From Microglena sp. YARC (lineage: Eukaryota; Chlorophyta; Chlorophyceae; Chlamydomonadales; Chlamydomonadaceae), in contig CM039463.1 in assembly GCA_022414725.1 (NCBI GenBank), positions 71,874,724-71,938,723 of the forward strand: a DNA stretch of 64,000 nucleotides, in the 5' to 3' direction. Under the pieces are notes generated by a model. That model saw only the letters and a program-made list of their open reading frames with translations. It was not told where the DNA came from and made no database searches. Positions within the stretch are counted from its first letter, which is position 1; each line of letters begins with the position of its first letter. Below are positions 1 to 9,028 of this stretch, piece after piece. The position numbers and the translations under genes are program-made.

Positions 1-172
1 CCATGCGTTTACAAAAGATAACCCTCCGCCAAGTGACCTCCCAGATAACAGCAGAGGACCCAGTCTCCCTTCAAGAAGCGTGAGAAAGTTCCAGAGCGCC
101 AAAAACTCTATGCTTTGGTACCTTGAGCAGGTAATAAACAACGATCGACTTGCAACCGTAGTATCACATACA

Positions 173-341
173 ATGGGTGTTCAGCCTCCCGGATGATTTT
201 TACTGGTTGCGAAACATGGTCTGGATCGGAATTGTGATTCCTCTGTCTGTGCTGATATCTCAGGCTAGCGAGTCGTTCTGGAGGCTCTAAATTCTGAGTA
301 GACATTTCAAAAAATCCGCCGGGAGGCTGGAACGCCCATTA
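173..341. repeat. ~168-bp palindromic MITE, copy 1
   Basis: First of six copies of one short element. Its ends are inverted: the right end reads GGAACGCCCATTA after a CCGCCGGGAG block, and the left end is a mutated version (ATGGGTGTTC...CTCCCGGA). The middle carries the family's conserved block around GATATCTCAG. In the best copies the ends sit next to TA dinucleotides, suggesting a TA target duplication of Tc1/mariner type. There is no coding capacity. The copy lies just upstream of the unknown gene starting near 363 and may have cut off its true 5' end. Bases 1-172 to its left show no recognisable gene. Confidence 0.8.
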
Positions 342-362
342 TATCGGGATCTAATACCTGAC

Positions 363-2293
363 TTGTTTGCTTTGCAGGTGATGATAATGACGCGTGTGAG
401 CCGGACAATCGAGGCAACCAGTTGTCTTTCAGTGACATCACGTTTTTCATTTCGATGAAGAGCAAGGACGGTGTCAGTGTCACTTCGAGAGTTCCAGCCA
501 TAGTCGGGGCGTTCGTGCCCGAAGTCCTCAGCTATGTGAAAGAGTATCTGGAGCTTACATGGAAGGGTAAGCGTCAGATGAAGAACGTGACACACATCCA
601 CAGCACACTTCCCGGCTCTGCATCGATGTTGTCATTTCTGCACGCCTTCTGCTTTGCAGTTCGGTTCATGTTTCTCTACGACATCGGATTCTTGGACCCA
701 ACCGAGAACATTGAGCAGCGCGTTTTTGCGAAGAGGGGGGCGAAGGGAAGTTCAGCTACTGGGTTTCATCCGACTCGAATGCCAAAGGAGTGGACCCCGA
801 TCTGTGTGGCAAGGATAACAGCCCTGTCAATGACTTTTCTCCATACGCCTCAAGGTACCTAGCAGCAGCAACCCTTGCCATGCTTCGCATCCTGCACGTG
901 AAGGAAGCAAAACAAGAGGGGTGTCATGGACGTCACGGAGAATTTGACGCTGGAGTAACTTGGCGAATCCGTTGGACAAAACGCGATGTCTGATTTCTTG
1001 CGTTTCCACCAGTTTGGTCATGGTGACACACAGACGATCGAGAAAGTGTACTCGAGCAATCCACACACACTGAAGTACCATACCGGCACCGGTGTTGAGA
1101 ATATCGTGCCTATCCCCATGGATGTGTCCCATTTGGAGGATGAGAAGCGGGATGTCGTGAAGGCCCTGGTTGCGAATGTAAGGAGGTGGCACCACCACTT
1201 TCCTGGGAACTACGTGGACCCGGTGAATACACATGAGCTGGCGACTGGTGAGCTGCCAGAGGAAGTTGCCGACAAGGTCACCGCCGTGATTGCACACCTT
1301 GATGTTATTCTGGACACCACCATCTCTGGTGGAAATCTCTCCGTTGAGACTAGTTTGAAGTTCCTGCATGACTTGATCAAACCGAAGGACTGCATTGCCT
1401 ACGACGGAGGACAGCGGAAGCAAACTGTTGCCGAGAGCATGTCCGTTCTTGCTCCGATGCTGGACCTCAGACACGTCTTCATCGATACGAGCATGCTTCC
1501 CTCCAACTGGAAGCTTGGATTCAAGAATGCTGTGTACAAGGTCTACGATGTCGGCTGGTTGGCTAATTCTGGACATATTCGAGGAACCAAGTGGAAACAG
1601 CTGAATGAGGCAGCGGACAATCCACAAATGGCTGACCTGGATCTGAGCCACATGCTGCGGCTCATGTTTTACATCCACCCATCCGCGATGAAAAAGTACG
1701 GTGCACTGGCATGCAACACGGTACCTGTGCGGGCCCTCGGGGACGCCGGCCCATCTCGGGAACGACTAGGGAACTTCAATGCCAATCCTTGTGAAGAGAC
1801 AGCGTGTGACCTTCCTGATCCCATACACGCATCCAAGCGGATGACTATCTCATACACCGAGCCGAAACCCACCTGTGATGATGATGATGATGACGAGATT
1901 CCCAAGCCTGGACAAGTCGGGTTTGCAGTTTGCAGCAAACCGTCTGACCCATACGCTGTGCGTTTGAGTGATTCTCCCGACGGAGATGTTCCGCATCGTG
2001 TGTACGCGTTCAAGGTGAACTCCATCAGAGAGAGTAATGGATTGTTCTACGTCCAGGGCGTGTACATCAAATCCGATTCTGCGTGTGTCGATGGCATGTT
2101 TGAGTTCCCGAAGAAGCCGCGTTCACAGCGTGTTACATATCGTCGCGAGGACTTTTTGATGGTTCTCTTGTTAGATGATGGAGAGCTCAAGCAGAAGAGG
2201 TTTCGGTTGGATGCTGAGCAGGTAGCTCTGTTGAAGAATAAGGCTATCAATGCTATCAAGGGTGACTTCGCCATCGAGGATGGGGATGTGTGA
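363..2293 (+). pseudogene. Unknown ~620-aa protein gene, unit A copy, frameshifted
   Basis: I do not recognise this protein. After an in-frame TGA near 360 the frame is open but has no ATG until about 455, so the true start is uncertain or was removed by the MITE upstream. The last 435 codons (986-2293) are uninterrupted and include an Asp-rich run (DDDDDDE) near 1876-1896. Compared with the second copy at 20,333, this copy has single-base changes that shift the frame near 745 (lost T), 905 (extra A), 955 (extra G) and 973-983 (lost base). The C-terminal part is intact here but shifted in the other copy, so neither encodes the full protein as written. No signal peptide or clear membrane segment is visible in the open part. 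A viral structural or host-interaction protein is possible but unsupported. Confidence 0.6.
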
Positions 2294-2309
2294 GCCCCAT
2301 CCCATCCTG

Positions 2310-2478
2310 ATGGGTGATGTGTTCCAGCCTCCCGGCCGATTTTTACTGGTTGCGAAACATGGTCTTGAGCGGAATTGTGATCCTCCGTGCTGATATCTCA
2401 GGCAAGCGAGTCGTTCCGGAGGCTCTAAAATCTGAGCAGAAATTTTAAAAAATCCGCCGGGAGGAAGGAACGCCCATT
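2310..2478. repeat. ~168-bp palindromic MITE, copy 2
   Basis: Same family as copy 1. The left end is ATGGGTGATGTGTTCC with CCTCCCGGCCGA, and the right end is CCGCCGGGAGGAAGGAACGC followed by CCATTTTAA. It begins 17 bases after the stop of the unknown gene and is present at the same place in the second unit (21,918), so it was inserted before the duplication. Confidence 0.8.
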
Positions 2479-2504
2479 TTAAGGTGTCCCACAATTTGTG
2501 TCTC

Positions 2505-2742
2505 CGACTGTACAGTCAACGGAATACTAAAATGAAACCGCTTCGTGTACGGCACACCTTACGGTGTAACCTAATGGTGTAGAAATCCACGGGGCAGTGG
2601 AACACCAATACCATAATATAATCAACAAATTGCAAGAGAATATCGTGGTTCTTTTTTAGATCATCTCGTCTGTCCATTGAAGCGTTGTCCTTGTACCGTT
2701 TTTTGGGATGTTTCATTTTAGTATTCCGTCAAGTGTAGCTGT
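2505..2742 (-). mobile_element. Tc1/IS630-derived MITE, unit A
   Basis: Short element with ~32-bp terminal inverted repeats. CGGAATACTAAAATGAAAC at 2520-2538 is perfectly matched by its reverse complement at 2710-2728, followed by TCAAGTGTAGCTG. The first ~80 internal bases correspond, inverted, to the last ~100 bases of the full transposon at 30,072-31,449. They include a block that folds as a hairpin (2576-2606). It is therefore a deletion derivative of that transposon in the opposite orientation. The remaining interior (2610-2709) has no recognisable gene. Confidence 0.75.
2576..2606. ncRNA. Conserved subterminal hairpin, candidate guide-RNA scaffold of a Fanzor transposon
   Basis: The outer stem GGTGT/ACACC encloses an inner stem CCAC/GTGG around GGGGCA. 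The same 31-base block occurs at 22,171-22,201 (+) and 31,341-31,371 (opposite orientation). In the second copy the bases between the stems change (AGAAAT to AGCAAC) while both stems stay intact. In the full transposon the block lies just after the stop of the Fanzor-like C-terminus, where TnpB/Fanzor guide RNAs normally lie. The function is inferred. It could instead be a transposase-binding site. Confidence 0.3.
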
Positions 2743-2754
2743 ATGATTTTTTAT

Positions 2755-2778
2755 GTTCCGTTAAGTTTATTAACGGAA
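2755..2778 (+). promoter_or_regulatory. Perfect 10-bp inverted repeat just upstream of the small repeat-protein gene
   Basis: GTTCCGTTAA and TTAACGGAAC flank a 4-base spacer, ending 7 bases before the ATG at 2786. It resembles the inner part of the neighbouring Tc1/IS630 terminal repeats (GTTCCGT), so it may be an old transposon end rather than a regulatory site. The second unit has a decayed version at the same place (22,554-22,580). Confidence 0.35.
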
Positions 2779-2785
2779 CCTTCCT

Positions 2786-3187
2786 ATGTTGGAAGCAGGA
2801 ATAATTGCAACTGAATTTCAAAAATTCATAGTCCCTTTTTTAATGCTAGGTGCTAGAGAAGGAGTTAACATTGTAAACGATATTTTCACCAAAAAGCCCG
2901 AAAAAAAGGCTGTTGTTACTCGTTCCACCAAAAGTATCTCCAAGACGACGCCAACAAAGTCGTCTACAAAGTCCGAAAAGAATTATAAATCAACCGAAAA
3001 ATCCGCGAACAAGGCTTCGTCAGGAACCAAGGCTTCGTCAGGAACCAAGGCTTCGTCAGGAACCAAGGCTTCGTCAGGACCCAAGGCTTCGTCAGGAACC
3101 AAAGCTTCGTCAGGACCCAAAGCTTCGTCAGGACCCAAAGCTTCGTCAGGACCCAAAGCTTCTTCAAGACCCAAGAGCAATAATTGA
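2786..3187 (+). CDS. Small Lys/Ser/Ala repeat protein, 133 aa
   Basis: Unrecognised. The first ~35 residues are fairly hydrophobic (FIVPFLMLG near residues 13-21) and could be a membrane or amphipathic anchor. Residues ~45-75 are rich in Lys, Ser and Thr. The rest is about nine copies of a six-residue KASSG(T/P) unit encoded by an 18-bp tandem repeat. The basic, unstructured tail would suit DNA or surface contact, but this is only an inference. The second copy (22,585) has the same N-terminus and a different repeat composition. It is the first of three consecutive plus-strand genes that all pair a short hydrophobic N-terminus with a low-complexity tail. Confidence 0.65.
   Translation: MLEAGIIATEFQKFIVPFLMLGAREGVNIVNDIFTKKPEKKAVVTRSTKSISKTTPTKSSTKSEKNYKSTEKSANKASSGTKASSGTKASSGTKASSGPKASSGTKASSGPKASSGPKASSGPKASSRPKSNN
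3010..3172 (+). repeat. 18-bp coding tandem repeat (~9 units)
   Basis: Units vary around AAGGCTTCGTCAGGAACC, with AACC/ACCC and AAGG/AAAG variants that are shared in order by neighbouring units. The unit number and an indel differ in the sister copy at 22,808-22,965, so this is a length-variable minisatellite inside a gene. Confidence 0.85.
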
Positions 3188-3400
3188 AACAATGCGGAAC
3201 GTTATTGAGTCTTTTTCATTTTACTGTTCCACCGAGTGTAGTGACGACGTGATACATGTCGCGAACGCAAATCAATAAATGAAACGTCTCATTATCGTTT
3301 ACGGTCACCTGTTGCAACCTTTTTTATTTCTAGGAAAAACGGGTTGCGCGGTCAATCGTTCGTTGATTTTGTATTTGTAAGGACATGTAAAGTCTTTTCA

Positions 3401-4106
3401 ATGGCACTGACAATTGTAACACGTATCCCTTGGAGCGTTCTCACAGCTTGCCTGGCCGTGTGCACGGCGTTGTATGTGTTCATGTCTATATCGGACATCC
3501 ACACAAAGATGCAAAAGCGTATCGAGATGGTTCGATTGGAGTGTCTGTCCTTTGGTGAGTTCTAAGTTGCGCCAGAATGCGCCCGATGGTAATGAGACTT
3601 GTAACAATACTAATCACGTTATTGTCTTGAAGAAGGGTGACGGTAAGTCCGCAAATGTGGAAGACGATTCCGACTCCGGGGAAGAATATACCGATGACCA
3701 TGAGGACAATGAAGATGACGAGGTAGACAATATGATCGACATTGTCGGGACGATCATTACCTCCAATTTATCACCATGCATCGAGGACCATTCTGTAAAT
3801 TATACCCCACAAACTTCTTGTGTCATCACGGATACTGATGTTGGTGATGTTGATGCTGATGGTACTAATAGTAGCGATACTGGTTCCGCTACTACCTTTC
3901 CACAACAGACTGAAATAGTACCTATTGAGGGTGATAGTGAATCTCTTCGACCCAATAATTTGAACGAGGGTAAACTCAAGTCTATGCGCGTCGACGAGCT
4001 TAGGAGACTTCTTTCTAGTACGAACACCCCTGGTGTGACAGCAACTGCTATTGCCTCCATGAAGAAAGATGCCATCATATCTCTTATTATAAGCACCGCG
4101 TTGTAA
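3401..4106 (+). pseudogene. Membrane-anchored SAP-like protein, unit A copy with one frameshift
   Basis: The ATG at 3401 opens a protein with one N-terminal membrane segment (around WSVLTACLAVCTALYVF). An extra T in CCTTTGG near 3550, compared with CCTTGG in the sister copy at 23,187, ends the frame at 3565. The remaining frame is open from about 3560 to 4106. See the intact copy at 23,187 for domains. Apart from this base the two copies are nearly identical, so the break is either recent or a sequencing error. Confidence 0.65.
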
Positions 4107-4159
4107 CCGGATGCCGGAGTTTGACCGAATATTTTTTAGTGATCCGTTTTAAATACAAA

Positions 4160-4976
4160 ATGGCGAGTACAATTCCTGTGTTGATAATCGTGGTATCAGG
4201 TTTATTCGGTTTACGATCTATGTTTGTGAAGCGTTCTCCGAGTGCGAACTCCCCCTCGAACGCTAACGCGAACGCGAACGCTAACGCGAAAACAAACGCG
4301 AACGCGAAAACAAACGCGAACGCGAAAACAAACGCGAACGCGAAAACAAACGCGAACGCGAAAACAAACGCGAACGCGAAAACAAACGCGAACGCGAAAG
4401 AACAGGGAGTGAGGAGTCCTCAGAAACGCGAAGACCTTAAACGTCGTGAAGTAGACAACAATATAGATGACGCATCGATCAAGCGAAATGAAGAAGAATC
4501 TGTGTCACGCAAACCGTTCATACCATCAGCGGTCTACAATATGAAACGCCGAGCTATGTTTGATCCGGATTCCCTAACCCTAAAAAGCAAGAATAACCGT
4601 GACAACAACAACGATAGTGAAAGCGACAGCAATGACCGCAAAAACAGTGCCCGCACCCGCAACAATGATAGTGACAGTGATAGTGCGAATGAGAATGAGA
4701 ATGAGAATAGGCGCGGGCGCGGGCGTGGCGCGGGCGCGGGCGCGACAATGAACGACTTCACATTAATGGTGGGGACAATGGTGAGACAACACAACAATCC
4801 ATTTCTAAAAACGTTGGCCCGAGATCTAGCGCCCGTGGTGGTAATAATAACGGCCCCTCTTCGTATGATGCGCTTCCTCGATACCCGTTCGGAATGCCAC
4901 CTTCAATGTCTATTATGCCTCCTCAAGATGGCAAATATCAACGTAACTCTGGTTCGATCAACCGGAACCCCTCGTA
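4160..4976 (+). pseudogene. Membrane-anchored Asn/Ala-repeat protein, unit A copy with one frameshift
   Basis: The ATG at 4160 precedes a hydrophobic segment (IPVLIIVVSGLFGL), then an Asn-Ala-rich repeat (NANAKT units, 4257-4400) and an acidic, Ser/Asn-rich middle. One A is missing in the GCGTGGCGCGG run near 4727 compared with GCGTGGACGCGG in the sister copy (23,945). This shifts the frame before the Arg-Gly box. This copy also lacks ~50 bp and three of four PPSMSM-type repeats near the C-terminus. The matching stop of the original frame is at 4974-4976. It overlaps the 3' end of the convergent primase-helicase gene by 39 bases. Confidence 0.6.
4257..4400 (+). repeat. Asn/Ala/Lys-coding tandem repeat
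   Basis: Six-base units (AACGCG, AACGCT) expand into an 18-bp unit coding for AKTNAN, repeated about six times here but three times in the sister copy (24,045-24,165), which has more of the six-base units instead. This shows replication slippage between two otherwise nearly identical copies. Confidence 0.85.
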
Positions 4977-7649
4977 AACAATTCCTACCCCCTTGACACG
5001 AATTCCTTTCGTCCTCAGCGCCTGGTCGAGGTACTTGTTCATCGCGCCTCTCCGGATCTTGGTTGCCCCCGTGATACCGTCCGACTCGGCCTTGTTCCAT
5101 ATCTTCCACTCGTCGAATGCTGCGTCGAGCGTGAGCGTTTCCGCCGATACCGTGTCTTCTTCGACCTTCTCTACACACTTGTCGACGAAATCGGCAAGGT
5201 GATCGTTGTCGCGCTGGTACTGGTGAGTACACGCCATGACGGGCTCAGGCTCCTCGAGCGCCTGCCCGAACGTGGCCGTGTATGTGTGTATCAGCATCGA
5301 TACGAAGTGCTCCTTCCAATGCTCCAACTTTGACGATAGTTCAAGGTCCATGGGGAACTCGTTAGGGTGGTCCGGGGATGGCTTGGGCACGAACTTGGAC
5401 TTGAACTCTATCACGCGTATGCGTCGCCACGTGCCTCCGTCGTCCGAAGGAACCGAAGGTAAATGGTTGCACTGTAGAAACAACTTGAATTGCGGCTTCC
5501 ACTCAACGGGGGGCTTGTACAACTCCCTGCACTGAATGGTATCTCCTCCCGACAACTCTTTCATTAGTCCGATGTTCAGGTGCTCGTTCTCGCATGGCTC
5601 CTGCAGCACGCCGAAACGCCTGCCTTTGGCCCTAGCGATTTCGGAAGTGGCTGCGTTGCTAGCCGCTCTCTGGCGCGTAAGAAGAGTGACAGGGAACTTG
5701 CAGCAATAGTCCCCAAGCGACTTTTCCATGAGAGAGATCGTGATGGACTTGCCGTTCGATCCGCTTCCTGTCCACACGTTCATGCGCTCGTACCGGATGT
5801 GCCCTGAGAGACAATCCGCGAGCGTCCTTAGAAGGTACGTGCGCACGTCCTCTCGTGGGTGCGTCTGGGCGAAGAACTTGTTTATTTCGGCGACCACTGG
5901 GTGGTCGCGATGGAATGGGGTGTACGCACAACCCGTCGAGAAGGAAATGTAGTCGTCAGGACGACCGTCACGGAACTCGAAACGCTCCAAGTCGTACACT
6001 CCGTTCTCGAACCCCACCAGAGAGCAGTTGCTGTCAAGGAGGTCGCAGAACTTCTCGACCATGAACAACTCACAGCACTCGCGCATCACGTTGTCCTTGA
6101 AAGCGGTCTTCTTCAACTGCAGGGATACGGCGGTGAGTTTGTGAGCCAGCTCGATCAACCTTTTCTGCTCAGACTCATCAACCGTCAGGGACATGGATTG
6201 AATGTTCATGGTAGCGCGGGTGTATTCGCTGACCACTTCGGTGCTGATCTTGCCGCGTAGAGTGTATGCGGAATCGGTCTCGTGCCATCGATGGTTCCTG
6301 AACTCGTACCAGATGCGCATCTTGATGGAAGCGCACACGTAATCATAGCGATACATGTGGTGCACCACGCGAGCGACGTCATAATGCGTCCCGTTCGAGC
6401 TCTGCATGATGAGCGAGTGTAGATCATTGCGGATAAGGTTCAGGTACGCCTCGGGGTTGTCGTGTTTCGCCCACATATGTAGTGTGCCTATCCCGAGTCC
6501 GCCTGTGCGCATCTTGTTCCACAAACGAGCGCACTCGGTGTTCACATACTTTGGCGACTGTTGGCTGAATTCCTCCCACTTGTCTAGTAGGCGATGATCT
6601 ATATTGCGCAGACACCAACCTACGCGGACCCACTCGTTGTAGCAGTCGGCGCGAGCTGGAGAAAGCATCATCACAATCTGGGAAATGCGAAGGAACTCAT
6701 CGGCGGAGACGTGGTTGTTCCTACAATCGTCTTCCTGCATGACTACATTCTGGATCGTCTCTCGCATTCTGTTGCGATGTTCTCGTGTGCGTGAGAATAC
6801 AGTCACCTCATCAAGACTATCTTCTCTTAGCTCGCTCTCGGTGTACTTGTTCCGGATAGAGAGTATGTCTGAGAGATGTTGTTCGTCTTCCGCTATCGGG
6901 ACCTCCGCTAGTGAGGAGACGGAGTCCCACTCTAGCACGCTGTGCACGGTGTACGGCGTGGCACCAGGTTTTCGACTTCCGTACATCATCCAGTTGTTCT
7001 TTTCGATGACTGCCTCGTCCACGACATCCTCGATGCGCGATAACAAGCCAGGGATGTGTGTGGAGAACAGGGCCGATAGGTCATCTAGGACCTTCTGTCT
7101 GAGGAGGTACTGCACCTCGGTGCGGGTCACGATGTCCGGGACGATGATGTGCAGTCCGTCCTTTAGCACGCCGCTCTTGAAGAGCATAGGAGCCTTGGAT
7201 CGGGACATGACAAAGAAACGGATGCGCGGAGCGTCGACAAATTCTCGGATGCGTTGAAGGTATATTTTGCATATCTGAGGTGCCAATGAGCGAATGTCCA
7301 CTATGGACTTGTCAGGAGAAGCCCTGCCGCCTCCAATACATCCCGAATCAAGTCTCAGGTCTAGGTCAATGACGACCGGTCCGATGTGGCGGTGCTTCTC
7401 TGTGAGCGAGAGATCCGGTGCGCCTGCATTTACTGCTTCACGGTACAGACGGTGGAAATCTTCCTGGTCGGATGCGGATATGTAGTATGATCCTGCACTG
7501 CACGAGCGTCCTCCCCCCATGCCGGTGTGTGTGAATTCGTCCCCTTTATGTACACGGCGCTGGGATAGAAACCGGTGAAGCGCCTGCTCAGCCAGTTGCG
7601 GAGAGATGGGCGCGCTTGCATCATGTTGCTGTTGTGAAGGATTACCCAT
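4938..7649 (-). CDS. D5-type primase-helicase (AEP primase + SF3 helicase), intact
   Basis: A 903-residue protein from the ATG at 7649; the frame stays open further upstream but without another ATG. The N-terminal third carries an archaeo-eukaryotic primase signature: VVIDLDLRLD at residues 92-101 fits the metal-binding DxD-type motif. The C-terminal part is an SF3 helicase with Walker A GSGSNGKS near residue 626, a Walker B-like segment ending GVLQEP, and the sensor segment FLQCNHLPS near residue 720 followed by a GGTWRR arginine motif. This order (AEP, D5_N linker, SF3) is the architecture of the NCLDV D5 replication protein, which opens and primes viral DNA. The gene is uninterrupted over 2.7 kb, unlike its copy at 24,806-27,512. 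It converges with and overlaps the Asn/Ala-repeat gene by 39 bases and diverges from the Cys-rich gene at 8001. Viral lineage cannot be fixed by eye. Confidence 0.92.
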   Translation of the reverse strand: MGNPSQQQHDASAPISPQLAEQALHRFLSQRRVHKGDEFTHTGMGGGRSCSAGSYYISASDQEDFHRLYREAVNAGAPDLSLTEKHRHIGPVVIDLDLRLDSGCIGGGRASPDKSIVDIRSLAPQICKIYLQRIREFVDAPRIRFFVMSRSKAPMLFKSGVLKDGLHIIVPDIVTRTEVQYLLRQKVLDDLSALFSTHIPGLLSRIEDVVDEAVIEKNNWMMYGSRKPGATPYTVHSVLEWDSVSSLAEVPIAEDEQHLSDILSIRNKYTESELREDSLDEVTVFSRTREHRNRMRETIQNVVMQEDDCRNNHVSADEFLRISQIVMMLSPARADCYNEWVRVGWCLRNIDHRLLDKWEEFSQQSPKYVNTECARLWNKMRTGGLGIGTLHMWAKHDNPEAYLNLIRNDLHSLIMQSSNGTHYDVARVVHHMYRYDYVCASIKMRIWYEFRNHRWHETDSAYTLRGKISTEVVSEYTRATMNIQSMSLTVDESEQKRLIELAHKLTAVSLQLKKTAFKDNVMRECCELFMVEKFCDLLDSNCSLVGFENGVYDLERFEFRDGRPDDYISFSTGCAYTPFHRDHPVVAEINKFFAQTHPREDVRTYLLRTLADCLSGHIRYERMNVWTGSGSNGKSITISLMEKSLGDYCCKFPVTLLTRQRAASNAATSEIARAKGRRFGVLQEPCENEHLNIGLMKELSGGDTIQCRELYKPPVEWKPQFKLFLQCNHLPSVPSDDGGTWRRIRVIEFKSKFVPKPSPDHPNEFPMDLELSSKLEHWKEHFVSMLIHTYTATFGQALEEPEPVMACTHQYQRDNDHLADFVDKCVEKVEEDTVSAETLTLDAAFDEWKIWNKAESDGITGATKIRRGAMNKYLDQALRTKGIRVKGVGIVYEGFRLIEPELR

Positions 7650-8000
7650 GGTAGCTCTTGGCGCTCCACTGTGGATTATAGTGTGAATATGTAATATGCC
7701 TTTTATTTTCAACACGATTGTATCACTTTCATCAAAATATGTGTTATCGTAAATGTGCGAGTAAGCACTTTAGTAGTTGTTGTTCGTAACTTTTATACAT
7801 TGTATCAACTGCTGCATATCGTGTGTTCTGATGAAGACTTGGAATAATCGAGAGAGCCTGTCTGCAGATAAAGATTGTCCGCAATGTGTGTTCCGACAAG
7901 GCTGTCAGCCAGCCAGCTCAGTGAGTCATTGACTCGCGGACGATTGCACTAAAAATAATTCGCGTCAGTAAGTAAGTAAGTACATTTGTATCAAGCACAA
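7650..8000. promoter_or_regulatory. Divergent intergenic region between primase-helicase and Cys-rich gene
   Basis: These 350 bases contain no ORF and are almost unchanged in the second unit (27,513-27,891). They include AT-rich stretches next to the primase-helicase start (AAAATAAAAGG on the minus strand), a direct repeat of GTGTGTTC, and a short (TAAG)n run at 7968-7981. They probably hold both promoters. The bZIP-like palindrome inside is listed separately. Confidence 0.5.
7922..7936. promoter_or_regulatory. Two abutting AP-1/Gcn4-like sites in inverted orientation
   Basis: TGAGTCA (7922-7928) is followed after one base by TGACTCG (7930-7936), giving the near-palindrome GAGTCATTGACTC. TGAGTCA/TGACTCA is the classical binding site of eukaryotic bZIP factors of the AP-1/Gcn4 group. 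It is conserved in the second unit (about 27,785-27,800). A role in host-factor control of the divergent genes is inferred. Confidence 0.35.
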
Positions 8001-8417
8001 ATGTTTAATATTTGCAGCGAAAGAGTGATGTGTAAGATCTCCCCCTCCCGAGATTGTATTCGCACTGTCCGAATTACGTTTACGGGATGCCCTCGGCGCG
8101 TTTTTCATCACAACCTTAACAAAGATGGCCTCGAGTTTTGTGGGGACGGAAATGAAGGGTGTGAGAAGCACCAGGGTTGCATCGAAGATTCATGTATGTT
8201 CAAGTATCGCAAGCGCATTCAGAACAGTCAGAAAGAGCGTAAGAAAATCTTCGAGACCTTCATTGAATCACTGAACAACATATCGAATAAGGAGACCCAA
8301 ATTGTCAGTGATGTAATCAATGACTTGGCAAATGAGGAACATGCCCGTGAACAAGAATGTCCCTACATGTATGAAAGGGACGAAATTGAAAAGCGTCTCT
8401 CACAGGATCCCTACTAA
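8001..8417 (+). CDS. Cys-rich small protein, ~138 aa
   Basis: Unrecognised. The start could be ATG 8001 or ATG 8028; the sister copy is open only from the second, so 8028 may be the real start. The first ~60 residues hold at least eight Cys plus two adjacent His (HH), spaced as in a zinc-binding module (CGDGNEGCEKHQGC is the core). The rest is Lys/Glu-rich and helical. The C-terminus here ends in SQDPY, where the sister copy reads into a different tail. A nucleic-acid-binding zinc protein is plausible, not shown. Confidence 0.6.
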   Translation: MFNICSERVMCKISPSRDCIRTVRITFTGCPRRVFHHNLNKDGLEFCGDGNEGCEKHQGCIEDSCMFKYRKRIQNSQKERKKIFETFIESLNNISNKETQIVSDVINDLANEEHAREQECPYMYERDEIEKRLSQDPY

Positions 8418-8429
8418 ATTTTTGAGATG

Positions 8430-8594
8430 TAATGGGCGTTTCCTCCCGGCGGATTTTTTGAAATGTCTACTCAGAATTTAGAGCCTCCAGAAAGACTCGC
8501 TAGCTTGAGATATCAGCCCAGAGGAATCACAATTCCGCTCCATACCATGTTTCGCAACCAGTAAAAATCCGCCGGGAGTCTGGAACGCCCATTA
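8430..8594. repeat. ~165-bp palindromic MITE, copy 3 (best preserved)
   Basis: Both ends are clean: TAATGGGCGTTTCC with CTCCCGGCGGA on the left, and TCCGCCGGGAG then GGAACGCCCATTA on the right, bounded by TA. It starts 13 bases after the Cys-rich gene's stop. In the second unit the left half is missing at this locus (28,461-28,562). Confidence 0.85.
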
Positions 8595-8610
8595 TGTCGA
8601 GATGTTGTGT

Positions 8611-8632
8611 GAGAGAGAGAGAGAGAGAGAGA
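8611..8632. repeat. (GA)n microsatellite
   Basis: About eleven GA units next to the MITE. The sister locus (28,580-28,608) has a variant with an interrupting GGGAGAG. Confidence 0.8.
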
Positions 8633-8700
8633 AAATATGTTACAATGTGGACGTGTGTCCCATCAATCCAATTAACTACAGTGATTGTATCACATATCAT

Positions 8701-8884
8701 CTACATCTTCTTCGTCTTGATCTTCGGCAATTTGTTCAAGATGGTCGTCATTTTTTCAGTAGATTCCTCTTGCAGATGATCAAAGCGCCGTTTCTCAGCT
8801 CTGCTGCGCGTGAATGTGTTGGATTTAATGATATCCGCCCATTCCTCATCGGTCAGCGCGAATGGTGAAATTGTCTCTGACCTC

Positions 8885-8886
<2 letters not shown>
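8701..8886 (-). CDS. Small 61-aa protein, Lys/Glu-rich C-terminus
   Basis: Unrecognised. The same 61-codon frame with the same ATG is kept in the second unit (28,677-28,862) with only a few substitutions, which supports a real gene. It is acidic/hydrophobic at the N-terminus (ISPFALTDEEWADI) and basic at the C-terminus, ending KIKTKKM. In this copy the ATG sits directly on the edge of an (ATTG)n repeat, and the frame stays open through that repeat as NQSI units. Confidence 0.5.

Positions 8887-8967
<81 letters not shown>
8884..8967. repeat. (ATTG)n tetranucleotide microsatellite
   Basis: About twenty near-perfect ATTG units lie between the 61-aa gene and the aquaporin. The sister locus (28,860-28,922) is shorter and interrupted (TTTTAATTG, ATTAATTG), so the array length differs between the tandem units. 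Confidence 0.9.
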
Positions 8968-9028
8968 AAGTTTGTCACCCATTTATGCTGTGACCTGTGG
9001 TTTAGGGGTTTACGCGAGGAATTGCGGT

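Noticed and set aside
127..377. A possible spliceosomal intron (GCAG|GTAATAAAC ... TTTGCAG) spanning MITE copy 1
   Set aside because: Joining the two sides leaves a stop or a frame mismatch in all three phases, and no branch point stands out.
3010..3172. Regular 18-bp repeats that could suggest a CRISPR-like array
   Set aside because: Units are contiguous with no spacers and lie in a coding frame. They are a coding minisatellite.
3205..3245. A further Tc1/IS630 end (TTTTCATTTTACTGTTCC with GAGTGTAG) as a complete MITE
   Set aside because: No matching left end was found, and the sister copy lacks part of it. At most a solo remnant.
4570..4586. CCCTAACCCTAA resembling telomere repeat
   Set aside because: Only two units, inside a conserved coding frame present in both copies.
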